Shown one piece after another: positions 1 to 8,448 of a DNA stretch of 56,516 nucleotides. The stretch is from NCBI GenBank assembly GCA_051876355.1, contig JBJEHU010000011.1:1-56516 (forward strand), written 5' to 3'. The position numbers were made by a program, and so were the translations under genes. The stretch's first letter is position 1. Every line of letters begins with the position of its first letter. The notes beneath the pieces were generated by a model that was not told the DNA's origin, ran no database searches, and saw only the letters and a list, made by a program, of their open reading frames with translations. Origin of the DNA: Olsenella_L sp051876355 (GTDB lineage Bacteria; Actinomycetota; Coriobacteriia; Coriobacteriales; Atopobiaceae).

Positions 1-717
1 AGCCTTCTTCGCCGCCAGCCAGGACGCGACGAGCTCCTCGGACTGATCGCGGCGGGGAAGGGAAGCTTCGGCGTGAGCACGATGTGCAGGGCGCTCGGCA
101 TCGCGCGCTCGTCCTTCTGCGACTGGGCAGCCCGCACCCCCGAGGAGAAGGACCCATGGGCAGCCGTCAGGGAGGCCGTCCTGGAGCTCTGGGAGTCCTC
201 CGAAGGCCGCTGGGGTGCCAGGACGATGCATGCGATGCTGCCGGATGGGTTCGCCGGGACGACGCTGCACCGCATCAGGAAATGCATGCATGAGCTGGGG
301 ATGCAGGGGATCCATCCCAGGAAGTCCAGGCGCACCGCCATCCCCGGCCCGGATGCGCCGGAGCGCCCCGGCCTCGTGCAGCGGCACTTCGAGCCGCCCG
401 TCCCGACGACCGTGCTCTGCGGCGGCATCACCTGCCTGCGGACGCTGGAGGGCTGGCTGCATATGGCCACGGTGATCGACCTCGCCGCCAGGATGGTCGT
501 GGGCCTGTCCTTCTCCGGCAGGATGACGGCCGACCTGCCGATAGCCGCCCTGGCATCCGCCTGGGGCCGCGGCTTCATCGCCGGCGGCGCCATCTTCCGC
601 TCCGATCGCGGCAGCCAGTACACATCGAGGGCCATGGCCGGCTGGGCGCTTGCGCACGGCATCAGGCTCTCCGCCGGCAGGACCGGCAGCTGCCACGGCA
701 ACGCGGTGGCCAAGGGC
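1..717 (+). pseudogene. IS3-family transposase orfB, 5' part (interrupted, starts before the window)
   Basis: The frame is open from base 1, so the gene begins to the left of the window. It encodes an IS150/IS3-type OrfB: a helical HTH_21-like N-terminal part (around the residues RALGIARSSFCDW), then the DDE integrase core with the TVIDLAARMVVG strand carrying the first Asp and the FRSDRGSQYTS strand carrying the second Asp. The protein is cut after CHGNAVA, exactly before the last catalytic segment that normally reads ESFFGTxK. That missing part lies at 4087-4303, on the far side of a RIT element. The reading frame continues into the inserted DNA and stops at 825. Whether the original IS was active cannot be said because its left end is outside the window. 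Confidence 0.9.
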
Positions 718-737
718 TTATGTGCTCAAGCACATAA
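718..737. repeat. Palindrome at left edge of the RIT element
   Basis: The arms TTATGTGCT and AGCACATAA face each other across two bases. The same TTATGTGC core recurs inside the 58-bp terminal repeats (761-769 and, inverted, 4061-4069) and just inside the right end near 4006, and its complement occurs at 819-826. I infer repeated recombinase-binding core sites, as expected at the ends of elements moved by tyrosine recombinases. Confidence 0.6.
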
Positions 738-741
738 TGAT

Positions 742-799
742 TCTAATGCGCTGGATGCGATTATGTGCCGAGTGGGTGCCGGACGGCAGGCGGAGGGGC
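742..799 (+). repeat. RIT left terminal inverted repeat (58 bp)
   Basis: Bases 742-799 are the exact reverse complement of 4029-4086. Beyond the perfect part, similarity continues imperfectly inward to an AGCACATAAtG motif near 818-828 that mirrors the motif near 4004-4015. These are the presumed ends on which the recombinases act. Confidence 0.95.
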
Positions 800-834
800 C
801 CGGCCATCCGGCGCCCAGCACATAATGCATCGCG

Positions 835-1839
835 CTACAGGGATTCGAGGAAGCTGAGGATGTCCCCCTGGGCTCTGTAGCGCCTGCAGCCGGATTCCTG
901 CCGGCTGTCCGGATGCACCTTCGCCAGCGCATCTTCCTTCCTGGACATGCTTGCGACCATGTATCTGTGCGTCGTCTGCACGCTCTCATGCCCCAGCCAT
1001 ATGGCGATCGTCGAGAGGTCGACTCCGGATTCCAGCATGGCCATCGCGCAGGAATGGCGGAACACGTGGGGCGTGATCCGCTTTCCGGCGAGGGCAGGAT
1101 GGAGCTCCGACGCCCGGCGAACGGCTGCATCGATCCGCGACCTTGCGCCCGACCTGCTCAGATGCTCGACATTCCTCCCGGGGAAGACGAAGTCGTCGGC
1201 TCCGAGCTGCCTCTCCTCGGCGAATGCCGTGACCTCGCCGGCAACCTCTGGCCAAAGGGGCAGCGTGCGCTCCTTGCGCCCCTTTCCCGCAAGATGCACC
1301 GAGAGCCTGCCCCCGCGCCTCTCGAAGCTGCGCATCCTGAGGGCGACGGCCTCGCTTATCCTCGCTCCCGTGCTGAAGGGCAGCGACAGCAGGAGATGGT
1401 CCTCCTGCCCGCGCCGCGAGGCGGCATCGCATGCATCGAGGAGCCAGCCGACCTCCTCCTGCGTCAGATAGCCGACCTCGCGCCTCTTCTCCGTGCGGCG
1501 GGGGATGTCCGAGATCCGCTTCATCTCGGCAAGCCGCTCCGGAGCCCTGTATGCCGCATATGGGCAGAACGCCTTTATGGCCGCGAGCCTGCAGTTCACG
1601 GTCTGCGCCGAATTGCCGCGCCTCTCGGCGAGGTACAGCAGGAATTCCTCGACGTTCTCTGCCGTGAGGTCGTCCATGCCCACCTCCGATGCATCTGTGC
1701 CCCTCTCGTCGCGGAACCATCTGAGCATGAGCGAGAACGCATCGCGTTAGGAGGCGACGGTCTCCGGCGAGAGCTGCCTTCCGGCAGCCATCCACTGGAG
1801 GAAGAACCCCTTCAGGAGCTGTGGGAGGATGTCCTTCAT
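835..1839 (-). pseudogene. Third tyrosine recombinase of the RIT element, with an in-frame stop
   Basis: The gene starts at the ATG at 1839, which overlaps the TGA of the preceding recombinase (ATGA). It runs MKDILPQLLKGFF...LSPETVAS and then meets TAA at 1749-1747, after which the same frame continues RDAFSLMLRWFRDERG to the end at 835. In this family a Tyr is expected at the stop position (SYRDAF), so a TAC/TAT to TAA nonsense change is likely. The downstream part (which could restart at 1728) keeps the catalytic domain: TGARISEA with the first Arg, a Lys in AGKGRKERT, TPHVFRHS (H-x-x-R), WLGHESVQTTHRYM (His and the Tyr nucleophile). Intact length would be 334 residues. A sequencing error is the alternative explanation. 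Confidence 0.85.
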
Positions 1840-2771
1840 GCCCGGTCCGCCTCCATCCGCATCGCGCGGCGGAACGAGTCTGCCGCCACTGCCATGAGCT
1901 CGGGGACGCCTGTCAGATGCCAGTAGGTATCCGAGAGCCTGCGGTGCCCGACATAGGCCGAGAGGTAGGGCATCATCGCGTTCACATCCTCGCCTTCCGC
2001 ATGCCAGCGCAGCAGGGTCGACACGCAGAACGAATGGCGCAGGCCGTGCAGGCGCGGCCTCCTTCCTGAGAAGGCCTCGCCCCTCCCGATGAGCGTCCAG
2101 CGGATCTCCGAGAACATGCCTTCCGCAGAGTCCCTGCTGAGCGGCCTTCCGCCGGCCGAGACGATCATCCGGGCCGGAGCCCTGCCGCCTGCCTTCCCGC
2201 TGCGCCCCTCGACGTATCCTGGGATGCGCTCTGCGGTGCCCGGCGATACCGGGATCGTCCTGGACGATCCGGACTTGGAATCCCTTACAGCAAGGGTCCC
2301 GGCATGCGCATCGAAGTCGGCATCCCCGAGACCGGGCGCCTCGCCTATGCGGAGCCCGCATGACCACATGAGCCCGATCAGGAACGAGAGGCCCTTGCCC
2401 CTGAGGCCGTCTGGCGAGCCTTCCGAGAGCGCAGCGCGCATGGGCAGGCAGACATCCTCCTCGCTGTAGATGTACGGGACGACCCGGTCGGATGTGCGTC
2501 CGAGGAGCCCGGGCCGCATTGCGGGAAAGGCAGGGCCGAGCGCATGGGCGAATCCCGAGAAGCGCCTGACCGTCTCGTACCGCTGTGCCTGGTACGACCT
2601 CGGATGGCCGGCGCCGCTGCATGCCCAGGCGAGCGCCGACCCCTCGGTCGCATCGTCGCCGCCGAGGAAGGCTGCGAAGGCGCGCAGCCTCTGGGCCTCT
2701 CCGGCGAAGTCGAACCCGAGCGCCTGCTTGTACTCTATGTATCTGCTGGCCATCTCCTCGATCCCGCTCAT
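1836..2771 (-). CDS. Second tyrosine recombinase of the RIT element
   Basis: This 311-residue integrase-type recombinase would cut and rejoin DNA at the element ends together with its two partners. The start at 2771 overlaps the stop of the upstream recombinase (ATGA), and its own stop overlaps the start of the third gene in the same way, so the three are translationally coupled. The N-terminal ~100 residues form the SAM-like core-binding domain. Catalytic residues are visible in order: Arg in CGLRIGEAPGL, Lys in DSKSGSSRTIPV, H-x-x-R in LHGLRHSF, His in YVGHRRL and the nucleophile in SDTYWHL. Assignment to the middle member of a RIT trio rests on gene order. Confidence 0.92.
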   Translation of the reverse strand: MSGIEEMASRYIEYKQALGFDFAGEAQRLRAFAAFLGGDDATEGSALAWACSGAGHPRSYQAQRYETVRRFSGFAHALGPAFPAMRPGLLGRTSDRVVPYIYSEEDVCLPMRAALSEGSPDGLRGKGLSFLIGLMWSCGLRIGEAPGLGDADFDAHAGTLAVRDSKSGSSRTIPVSPGTAERIPGYVEGRSGKAGGRAPARMIVSAGGRPLSRDSAEGMFSEIRWTLIGRGEAFSGRRPRLHGLRHSFCVSTLLRWHAEGEDVNAMMPYLSAYVGHRRLSDTYWHLTGVPELMAVAADSFRRAMRMEADRA

Positions 2772-3952
2772 CGCAGCCCCTCTCCGGGCCACGGCGCCGC
2801 AACCCTGCGGAGGTTCTCCGTGCTGGCCTTCACGTATCCCATCGTCGTGTCCACGCGCTCGTGCCCCAGCACGTCCGCGATAGTCTTCGCGTCGATCCCC
2901 GCATTGGCCATGTTCGTGGCCACCATCCTGCGCAGCCCATGCGTCCCGTGGTACGCCTCGATTCCCGCACGGCCGGCAGCCAGCGACATCGCCGTCTGGA
3001 CCTGGTGCGACCGCATGGGCGTTCCGGCCGTGCTCAGGAAGAGGGAGCGGGTTCCTTCGGCCTTCCCCCGCATCGTGGCATAGCGCTCCAGCGCCGCTCC
3101 TGTCCGCTCGTCCAGGGGCAGTACCCTCCCTGTCCTGCTCTTCGACCCGCGCACGGCAATCGTGCCGTCTGCCCATGAGATGTCGTCCAGGGCCAGGTTC
3201 GCGACATCGCATGCCCTGAGTCCGAGCATGCCCATGCACAGGGCCATCGCCGCATCCCTCGCCCCGCGCACCGTGCCGGAATCGCAGGATGCCAGAAGGG
3301 CCTCGAAATCCTCCTCGGAAAGCCGCCCGGGAACCGTATGCTCGCGGCGCGCAGGGCCGTTCAGCGACACCGCATCGAGTGGCACGCACTCCATGCCCTT
3401 CCATCTCAGGAAGCGGATGTACGATCTCAGGCCGCTTCCCTGGAGGGCGCGCATCGACGCGCCTTCGGCCGTGGCTGCGGCCGTATGGCAGTCGACGAAG
3501 TCATGCAGAGTGATCGCCCTGCGCTCGAAGGTGCCATCGGGAAAGACGGCGTGCAGGAACAGCTTTATGGAGGCGATCCTGTTCCTGATGGTCACGGGCT
3601 TTATGTTGCCGTGGATGGAGAGATACTTCCCGAATTCCGCAAGCTCCGCATCGATGGCTGCATCCGGCCGGAGCTCCGACGGGACGATGCGCTCGCGGTA
3701 GGGCTTCCCGAACCTGTAGGTCCACCATCTCCTCACAGCCGCTGCAGGGATGGTCGACGCCGTGTTGCGCGGCAGCTCCGAGATGTAGCCCTCGACGATC
3801 CTCCTGGCCTCGTCCTCTCCCGCTCCGAGCGCTTCCGGCCTCCTCTTCAGGAACGTGCTGACCCGGAAGCGGTAGTTCTTCGATGCAGTCTCCGAGTAGC
3901 CGTTGTCGAGCAGATGCCTGTGGAAGCCTTCAAGCTGCTGTATCCTGTCCAT
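2768..3952 (-). CDS. First tyrosine recombinase of the RIT element
   Basis: This 394-residue recombinase is the first gene of the trio; the start follows a GAGGAG ribosome site eleven-odd bases upstream of ATG 3952. It has a long N-terminal region (residues 1 to about 200) with the core-binding domain, and a C-terminal catalytic domain showing LGLRACDVANL (Arg), SKSRTGRVLPL (Lys), THGLRRM (H-x-x-R) and LGHERVDTTMGYV (His, Tyr). It is longer than its two partners, as seen in other trios. Its promoter should lie within the ~75 bp between 3952 and the right terminal repeat, so the recombinases probably control access to their own promoter. Confidence 0.92.
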   Translation of the reverse strand: MDRIQQLEGFHRHLLDNGYSETASKNYRFRVSTFLKRRPEALGAGEDEARRIVEGYISELPRNTASTIPAAAVRRWWTYRFGKPYRERIVPSELRPDAAIDAELAEFGKYLSIHGNIKPVTIRNRIASIKLFLHAVFPDGTFERRAITLHDFVDCHTAAATAEGASMRALQGSGLRSYIRFLRWKGMECVPLDAVSLNGPARREHTVPGRLSEEDFEALLASCDSGTVRGARDAAMALCMGMLGLRACDVANLALDDISWADGTIAVRGSKSRTGRVLPLDERTGAALERYATMRGKAEGTRSLFLSTAGTPMRSHQVQTAMSLAAGRAGIEAYHGTHGLRRMVATNMANAGIDAKTIADVLGHERVDTTMGYVKASTENLRRVAAPWPGEGLR

Positions 3953-4028
3953 TCCGTCTCCTCTCTGCAGGATGCAGTCCCGACAGGGAAGACGTTACAG
4001 CGTTATGTGCTCAGCGGATTGCCGATAT

Positions 4029-4086
4029 GCCCCTCCGCCTGCCGTCCGGCACCCACTCGGCACATAATCGCATCCAGCGCATTAGA
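4029..4086 (-). repeat. RIT right terminal inverted repeat (58 bp)
   Basis: This is the exact reverse complement of 742-799. The IS3 transposase frame resumes immediately outside it (GAGTCC = Glu-Ser of the ESFF motif). Confidence 0.95.
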
Positions 4087-4303
4087 GTCCTTCTTCGGCA
4101 CATTCAAGGACGAGTTGTACCACCATCGCACCTTCGCGACCCGCGATCCGGCGAGGCTCGCCTCGATTGAATACGTCGAGGGCTGCTGCAACCGCCGCCG
4201 CCCGCACTCGACCATCGGCTACCAGATCCCAGCCAATCTAATGGACGGGTTCTTCTCGAGGATGGATGCCCAGGCGGAGAGGGAGGCGATGCTTGCCGCG
4301 TGA
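4087..4303 (+). pseudogene. IS3-family transposase orfB, 3' part
   Basis: The fragment reads SFFGTFKDELYHH...CCNRRRPHSTIGYQIP and ends at 4303. It supplies the third catalytic segment (ESFFGTFK, whose Glu codon straddles the junction) and the typical C-terminal RRPHSTIGYQ motif of OrfB. It completes the protein that breaks off at 717. No start codon or ribosome site of its own is present. Confidence 0.88.
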
Positions 4304-4335
4304 TTATGTCACATTTGCCTGTCCGAGGTGTTGAC

Positions 4336-4788
4336 TCAGTTCATGCCGCGGTGCCTGAGCCTCCTGCGCATGGACTGCCGGCCGGGCAGCTCGCAGTCCA
4401 GCGCCCCGGATCCGGCCGCGCGGCGGATGGTGCTGGCGCTCACCGCCTCTGACGGCGCCTCGGCGCGCATCCTGCCCGCCACCTGCTCGGGGGACCAGTG
4501 CCTGCCGCGGATGAGGGAGGCGACCAGGGAGCGCCCGGCCGGGTCGGAGAGGGCCCGGGGACGCCTGCAGGCGAGCCTCCTCGCGTCCGCCCGCGCCTGC
4601 GCGGTCGAGGCCCTGTAGACGCGCCTGGGCGACGTCGACGCGGCCCACCCGCTCCTCGCGATCTCCCTCGAGGCGGTGGACTTGTCCCGCCCGATCTCCC
4701 GCGCGATGCGGTTCACGCCCTCGTGGTCCCTCCAGCGGACCATGATGCTCTCGCGCTCCTCGATGCTAAGATGGCTGCAGCGGCCCAT
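4336..4788 (-). pseudogene. IS30-family transposase, N-terminal fragment
   Basis: The gene starts at ATG 4788 behind GGAGGAGACCGGC. It encodes the IS30 N-terminal helix-turn-helix region (LSIEERESIMVRW, then IAREIGRDKSTASREI) and the start of the middle domain (HWSPEQVAGRM). At about 150 residues it is less than half the usual 320-390, and the whole DDE catalytic core is missing. Its stop codon is the first three bases of the terminal repeat of the IS3 element, so the truncation was caused by that insertion or by an associated deletion. Confidence 0.85.
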
Positions 4789-5220
4789 GCCGGTCTCCTC
4801 CAATGGACGTCGTCGCAAGCGCCATTGTAGGCCCCATGGGCCGCTACCTCGTATTTTGCCATTGCGCTAGCAGTGAAGATTCGCCGCCAAAAAGCACGTT
4901 TTGGGCGCATAAACGTGCAGAGTTCCAACTAAGTCTCCCTTTAGATGGATTGTGTCGGGCAGCCAGATAGCTGAACCGATGACCTGTCCATGCGCACAAA
5001 CGATGTTTCTTGACACAAGCTTGAAAGAGCAAGACAGAATCTGGCGGAATTGGAGAGTACAATGCGTGTATCGCTGGACATGGACCAGCAATCAAGCAAC
5101 ACATACGCAGAGAAAGGGTCATTGATGAAACCTCGACCTCACAGTCGATGACCCCTCGGTGCTTCTTGTGAGTTGTGCCGTGGGGTACCCCCGAACAACA
5201 ATCTGATTCAAGGAGCACCT
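4789..5220 (+). promoter_or_regulatory. Leader region of the mgtE-like gene, with a long hairpin
   Basis: No ordinary gene is visible in this 430-bp stretch. A TTGACA box is at 5010-5015 and a TACAAT at 5058-5063, but they are not at the right distance from each other, so the promoter is uncertain. A hairpin pairs 5116-5126 with 5144-5154 (11 bp including two G-U pairs), and a GGGGTACCCC palindrome follows near 5181-5190, shortly before the start codon. A 29-codon reading frame (5062-5151) with a GGAG six bases upstream covers the first hairpin. A structured regulatory leader, perhaps sensing magnesium or another metal, is possible; it does not match the M-box pattern I know. Confidence 0.35.
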
Positions 5221-7044
5221 ATGATCTATCTGTCCCAACTCCTGGGCAATCCGGTCTATGACGCGAAGGGCGAGAACATCGGCCGCGTGAATGACCTGGG
5301 CATTGCCACAGGTGAAGTCTTTCCGCGTGTCACCTCGCTCGCAATCGAAGGCCCCAGCCGCACCCCGTTCATGCTCTCGTGGCGCAAGTATGTCGACACG
5401 TATAACGAGAACGAAGTGCGCCTGAAGGTCGTCAAGACCGACATCCGCTTCAGCTACCTCCAGCCTGACGAGGTGCTGATTGCACGCGACCTCCTGAACA
5501 AGCAGATCGTCGATACGCGTGGCGTCCGCGTCGTGCGCGTAAACGACCTCAAGCTCTCCGACACGAACTCCTCGCAGCTGCGCCTTTTGGGTGCAGAGGT
5601 GGGAGCGCGTGGCCTCCTGCGCTCGCTCTCCCCCAAGCTCGAGCATGCCGTCATGAAGATCGCGAAGGCCATGGGCAAGACGATTCCCGAGAAGATCATT
5701 GCCTGGAACTATATGGACCTTCTCGACCGCGACCTCTCGGACGTGAAGCTCTCAGTCACGCACAAGACGCTCGACGACATGCACCCGGCAGACATCGCCG
5801 ACATCATCGAACGCTTGGATCCGCGCCTGCGTGGCCAGGTCTTCGCACAGCTCGATGCCGAGCAGAAGGCAGGCACGATCGCCGAGTTCGACGATGACAC
5901 AATCGCCGCTGACATCATGTCCTCCATGAACGATACGGATGCATCGCAGATGCTGTCCGAGATGGACCCGGACGATGCAGCAGAGCTCGTCGGCGAGCTC
6001 GACTACGACAAGGCAGAGAAGCTCCTGCGCCTCATGGGCGTGAAGGAGCAGCGCGCCGTCCGTCAGCTCCTGGGCTACAAGGAAGACACGGCCGGCCGAA
6101 TCATGACATCAGAGGTCGTGGATCTCTTCGAGAACGATACGGTGGCTGATGCTATCGAGGTGCTCTCGAACCTCGACGAGGACTTCGAGACCATCCACTA
6201 CATCTATATCAAGGACAAGGACGACAAGCTCACAGGCGCTGTCTCCCTCAATGCCCTGCTCCTTGCCAAGAGCGAGGACCATCTGAAGGACATCGCCGAT
6301 ATCGAAGACCTCAAGACTGCGAATCCGGATGATGACCAGGAGGATGTCGCAGAGGACATCGCGAAGTACAACCTCCTTGCCATGCCGGTCGTGGACGACC
6401 AGGGACACCTGCTCGGCAATGTCACGGTCGACGATGCACTCGACGTCCTGAACGAAGAGCACGCAGAGGACCTACAGATCGCAGGTGCCGGCCACAACGA
6501 CACCGCAGCAGAGGGACGCACGGGAGACCTTGCCTGGCTCATGCGCAATGAAGCCTGGTTCTTCGTCTGGATGCTCGGCGTCGCCATCCTTGCCGCCCTC
6601 TTCCAGAACCGCTTCCCCTGGCAGGACATTGCCATCATCGCGTTCTGCATGCCCGTGGCAGTCATCGCAGGAAACGATGCCGCTGCCTTCGTGACGAAGA
6701 ACTTCCTCGAGTACGATCCGGACGACGAGGATGCCCCCTCCATGCTCGGCATGGTGTTCAAGGGCGTGGGCTTGGGCGTCATCATCGCCGTCTTCGTCGC
6801 CCTCATTGCCTCTTCCATCATCGTCAACATCATGGATGCACCGATGATGTACACGATGAAGGGCGTCGGCGCTGCTGCCGCAAGCGCGCTCGTGTGCTTC
6901 GCGACAACGCCGATTGCACTCAAGGTCCTCCGCACCCGCGACGAGCGCAATCTCGAGACCTCAGGCACGACCCTTGCCATCATCTACATGGCTGTGGCAA
7001 TCGTGCTCTATCTCGTGCTCATCCTCGTGTGGGCCGGCATCTAG
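5221..7044 (+). CDS. mgtE: PRC-barrel / MgtE-like magnesium transport protein
   Basis: The 607-residue protein starts at ATG 5221 after AAGGAG. It has two PRC-barrel-like modules (about 1-70 and 75-140), an MgtE N-terminal superhelical region (about 180-300, rich in Asp/Glu pairs such as DADQMLSEMDPDDA-type repeats), a CBS pair (about 305-430, starting EDTAGRIMTSEVV) and about five membrane segments (450-607). The N-terminal and CBS parts are the known Mg2+ sensor of MgtE. The membrane part is shorter and does not show the usual GGNxGxQ-type pore motif of MgtE; instead it has MPVAVIAGNDAAAF. Transport by this protein alone is therefore uncertain. It is followed 12 bp later by an NRAMP-related gene, so it may act with or regulate that transporter. 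Confidence 0.8.
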   Translation: MIYLSQLLGNPVYDAKGENIGRVNDLGIATGEVFPRVTSLAIEGPSRTPFMLSWRKYVDTYNENEVRLKVVKTDIRFSYLQPDEVLIARDLLNKQIVDTRGVRVVRVNDLKLSDTNSSQLRLLGAEVGARGLLRSLSPKLEHAVMKIAKAMGKTIPEKIIAWNYMDLLDRDLSDVKLSVTHKTLDDMHPADIADIIERLDPRLRGQVFAQLDAEQKAGTIAEFDDDTIAADIMSSMNDTDASQMLSEMDPDDAAELVGELDYDKAEKLLRLMGVKEQRAVRQLLGYKEDTAGRIMTSEVVDLFENDTVADAIEVLSNLDEDFETIHYIYIKDKDDKLTGAVSLNALLLAKSEDHLKDIADIEDLKTANPDDDQEDVAEDIAKYNLLAMPVVDDQGHLLGNVTVDDALDVLNEEHAEDLQIAGAGHNDTAAEGRTGDLAWLMRNEAWFFVWMLGVAILAALFQNRFPWQDIAIIAFCMPVAVIAGNDAAAFVTKNFLEYDPDDEDAPSMLGMVFKGVGLGVIIAVFVALIASSIIVNIMDAPMMYTMKGVGAAAASALVCFATTPIALKVLRTRDERNLETSGTTLAIIYMAVAIVLYLVLILVWAGI

Positions 7045-7056
7045 GGAGGAGGATGA

Positions 7057-8448
7057 ATGACGGAAAAGAAGATCCTCGCAGCTGCTCCGGCAGCACCCAT
7101 GGCTTCCCAGGCTGCGCCCGCAAAGCAGCCTGATGCTCCCAAGACGTCCCAGACCTCCAGGAGCACGCAGGGCTCCACGTCCCAGACATCTGCTCCTGCT
7201 CCCAAGAAGGGCAGCAGCACGGCCAAGAAGGCAGGCGCGCTTGCCATCCTCGGCGCGATGGGACCTGGCATCCTGACGGCCTTTGCCGGCAACGATGCGG
7301 GCGGCATCGCCACCTACTCGACGACCGGCGCCTCCTATGGCTACGGCATGCTCTGGACCGTGCCGCTCATGTGCCTTCTTCTGATCGTCGTCCAGGAGAC
7401 ATCTGCCCGCATGGGATGCGCAACCGGCAAGGGCTTTGCCTCCCTCATCCGCGAGCAGTTCGGCGTCCGCATCTCCACCCTTGCCATGATTGCCCTCATC
7501 ATCTCGAACTTCGCCGTCACGCTCTCCGAGTTTGCAGGCATCGCCTCGGGCATGCAGCTCTTCAATGTGCCCATCATCGCAAGCGTGCCGGTCTCTGCCC
7601 TCATCTGCTGGATGCTCACGATCGGCGGCTCCTACCGAAAGATCGAAAAGATCCTCCTTGCCCTTTCGGCCGTGTTCCTCACCTACATCGTCTCCGGCGT
7701 CTTGGCAAAGCCTGACTGGGAAGCAGCGCTCAGCGCCACAATCATTCCCCAGGTATCGAACGACCCGTCCTACATCTCGCTCCTCGTCGCCAATATCGGT
7801 ACGACGATCTCTCCGTACATGATCTTCATGGTGTCAAGCAACGTCGTGGAGAAGAACCTCGATGCTTCCGATATCCCTGCCCAGCGTGCCGACAACATCT
7901 CCGGCGCCGTGGCGGCAGAAATCGTGACCTGGTTCATCATCATGACAACAGGAACGGTGCTCTTCCCGGCAGGCATCTCCGTCGATACCGCAGCTGACGC
8001 TGCCAAGGCACTCGAGCCTTTGGCAGGACAATACGCCTCGGGCCTCTTTGCCCTGGGCCTTGTCGGTGCCTCGTTCCTCGCTGCCTGCGTGCTTCCGGGC
8101 ATCACGGCTAGCGCCGTCTGCGAAGCCTTCGGCTGGGAGCGCGGAGCTGACCGCAGCTGGAAGGAAGCTCCTGCCTACTACGGCATCATCACGGTCGTCA
8201 CGATCGCCTCTGCTGCCATCTGCTGCATCCCGAATGTCGACCTTTTCGGCATCATGATGGTCTCCCAGGTCATCAATGGCGTGATCCTGCCGATCCTGCT
8301 TGTCTGCATGGTGCTCATCGCATCCGACCGCTATGTGATGGGAAAGCATGCGAACGGCCGCATCTGGAATGCCTTGACCTGGTTCATCGTCATTGCCGTG
8401 ACGATTCTCACGGTCATCATGTTCGTCCTTCAGGCGATGGGCTACTGA
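7057..8448 (+). CDS. NRAMP-related divalent metal transporter (NRMT/Mg2+ type suspected)
   Basis: The 463-residue membrane protein starts at ATG 7057, behind GGAGGAGG that overlaps the stop region of the mgtE-like gene, so the two form an operon. A ~58-residue Ala/Pro/Ser/Gln-rich cytoplasmic tail precedes eleven or so membrane helices. In TM1, where Mn/Fe NRAMPs have DPGN, this protein has DAGG (Asp80 kept, Asn replaced by Gly83). In TM6, where they have MPH, it has SPY (252-254), so the soft Met ligand is replaced by Ser. Loss of the Met and Asn ligands is the hallmark described for NRAMP-related magnesium transporters such as that of Eggerthella lenta. The partner gene also points to Mg2+. 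Mn2+ transport cannot be ruled out from sequence. Confidence 0.82.
   Translation: MTEKKILAAAPAAPMASQAAPAKQPDAPKTSQTSRSTQGSTSQTSAPAPKKGSSTAKKAGALAILGAMGPGILTAFAGNDAGGIATYSTTGASYGYGMLWTVPLMCLLLIVVQETSARMGCATGKGFASLIREQFGVRISTLAMIALIISNFAVTLSEFAGIASGMQLFNVPIIASVPVSALICWMLTIGGSYRKIEKILLALSAVFLTYIVSGVLAKPDWEAALSATIIPQVSNDPSYISLLVANIGTTISPYMIFMVSSNVVEKNLDASDIPAQRADNISGAVAAEIVTWFIIMTTGTVLFPAGISVDTAADAAKALEPLAGQYASGLFALGLVGASFLAACVLPGITASAVCEAFGWERGADRSWKEAPAYYGIITVVTIASAAICCIPNVDLFGIMMVSQVINGVILPILLVCMVLIASDRYVMGKHANGRIWNALTWFIVIAVTILTVIMFVLQAMGY

Larger units (their letters stand above)
742..4086 (-). mobile_element. RIT element (three tyrosine recombinases in trio)
   Basis: Three tyrosine recombinase genes overlap each other by ATGA junctions and are flanked by perfect 58-bp inverted repeats (742-799 and 4029-4086). 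Nothing else is carried. This matches the published description of recombinase-in-trio (RIT) elements. It sits inside the DDE domain of an IS3 transposase, with the two halves of that gene directly outside. The third recombinase has an in-frame stop, so this copy may no longer move by itself. Confidence 0.9.
1..4338 (+). mobile_element. IS3-family insertion sequence (IS150-like), carrying an inserted RIT element
   Basis: The element is recognised from the two orfB halves at 1-717 and 4087-4303. Its right end is placed at 4338: read on the minus strand the boundary begins TGAGTCAACACCTCGGACA, which has the TG start and GGACA-type pattern of IS150-group terminal repeats, and the adjoining IS30 gene loses its frame exactly there. 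The left end is outside the window, so the matching inverted repeat and any target duplication cannot be checked. Confidence 0.75.

Noticed and set aside
1747..2802. Long minus-strand frame overlapping the second recombinase, which reads like a 351-residue protein
   Set aside because: Only its last ~30 codons are real (the start of the third recombinase); the rest is an Arg-rich shadow of the GC-rich recombinase gene in another frame.
5010..5190. M-box (magnesium) riboswitch ahead of mgtE
   Set aside because: The conserved core segments of the M-box are not present; only generic hairpins are seen.
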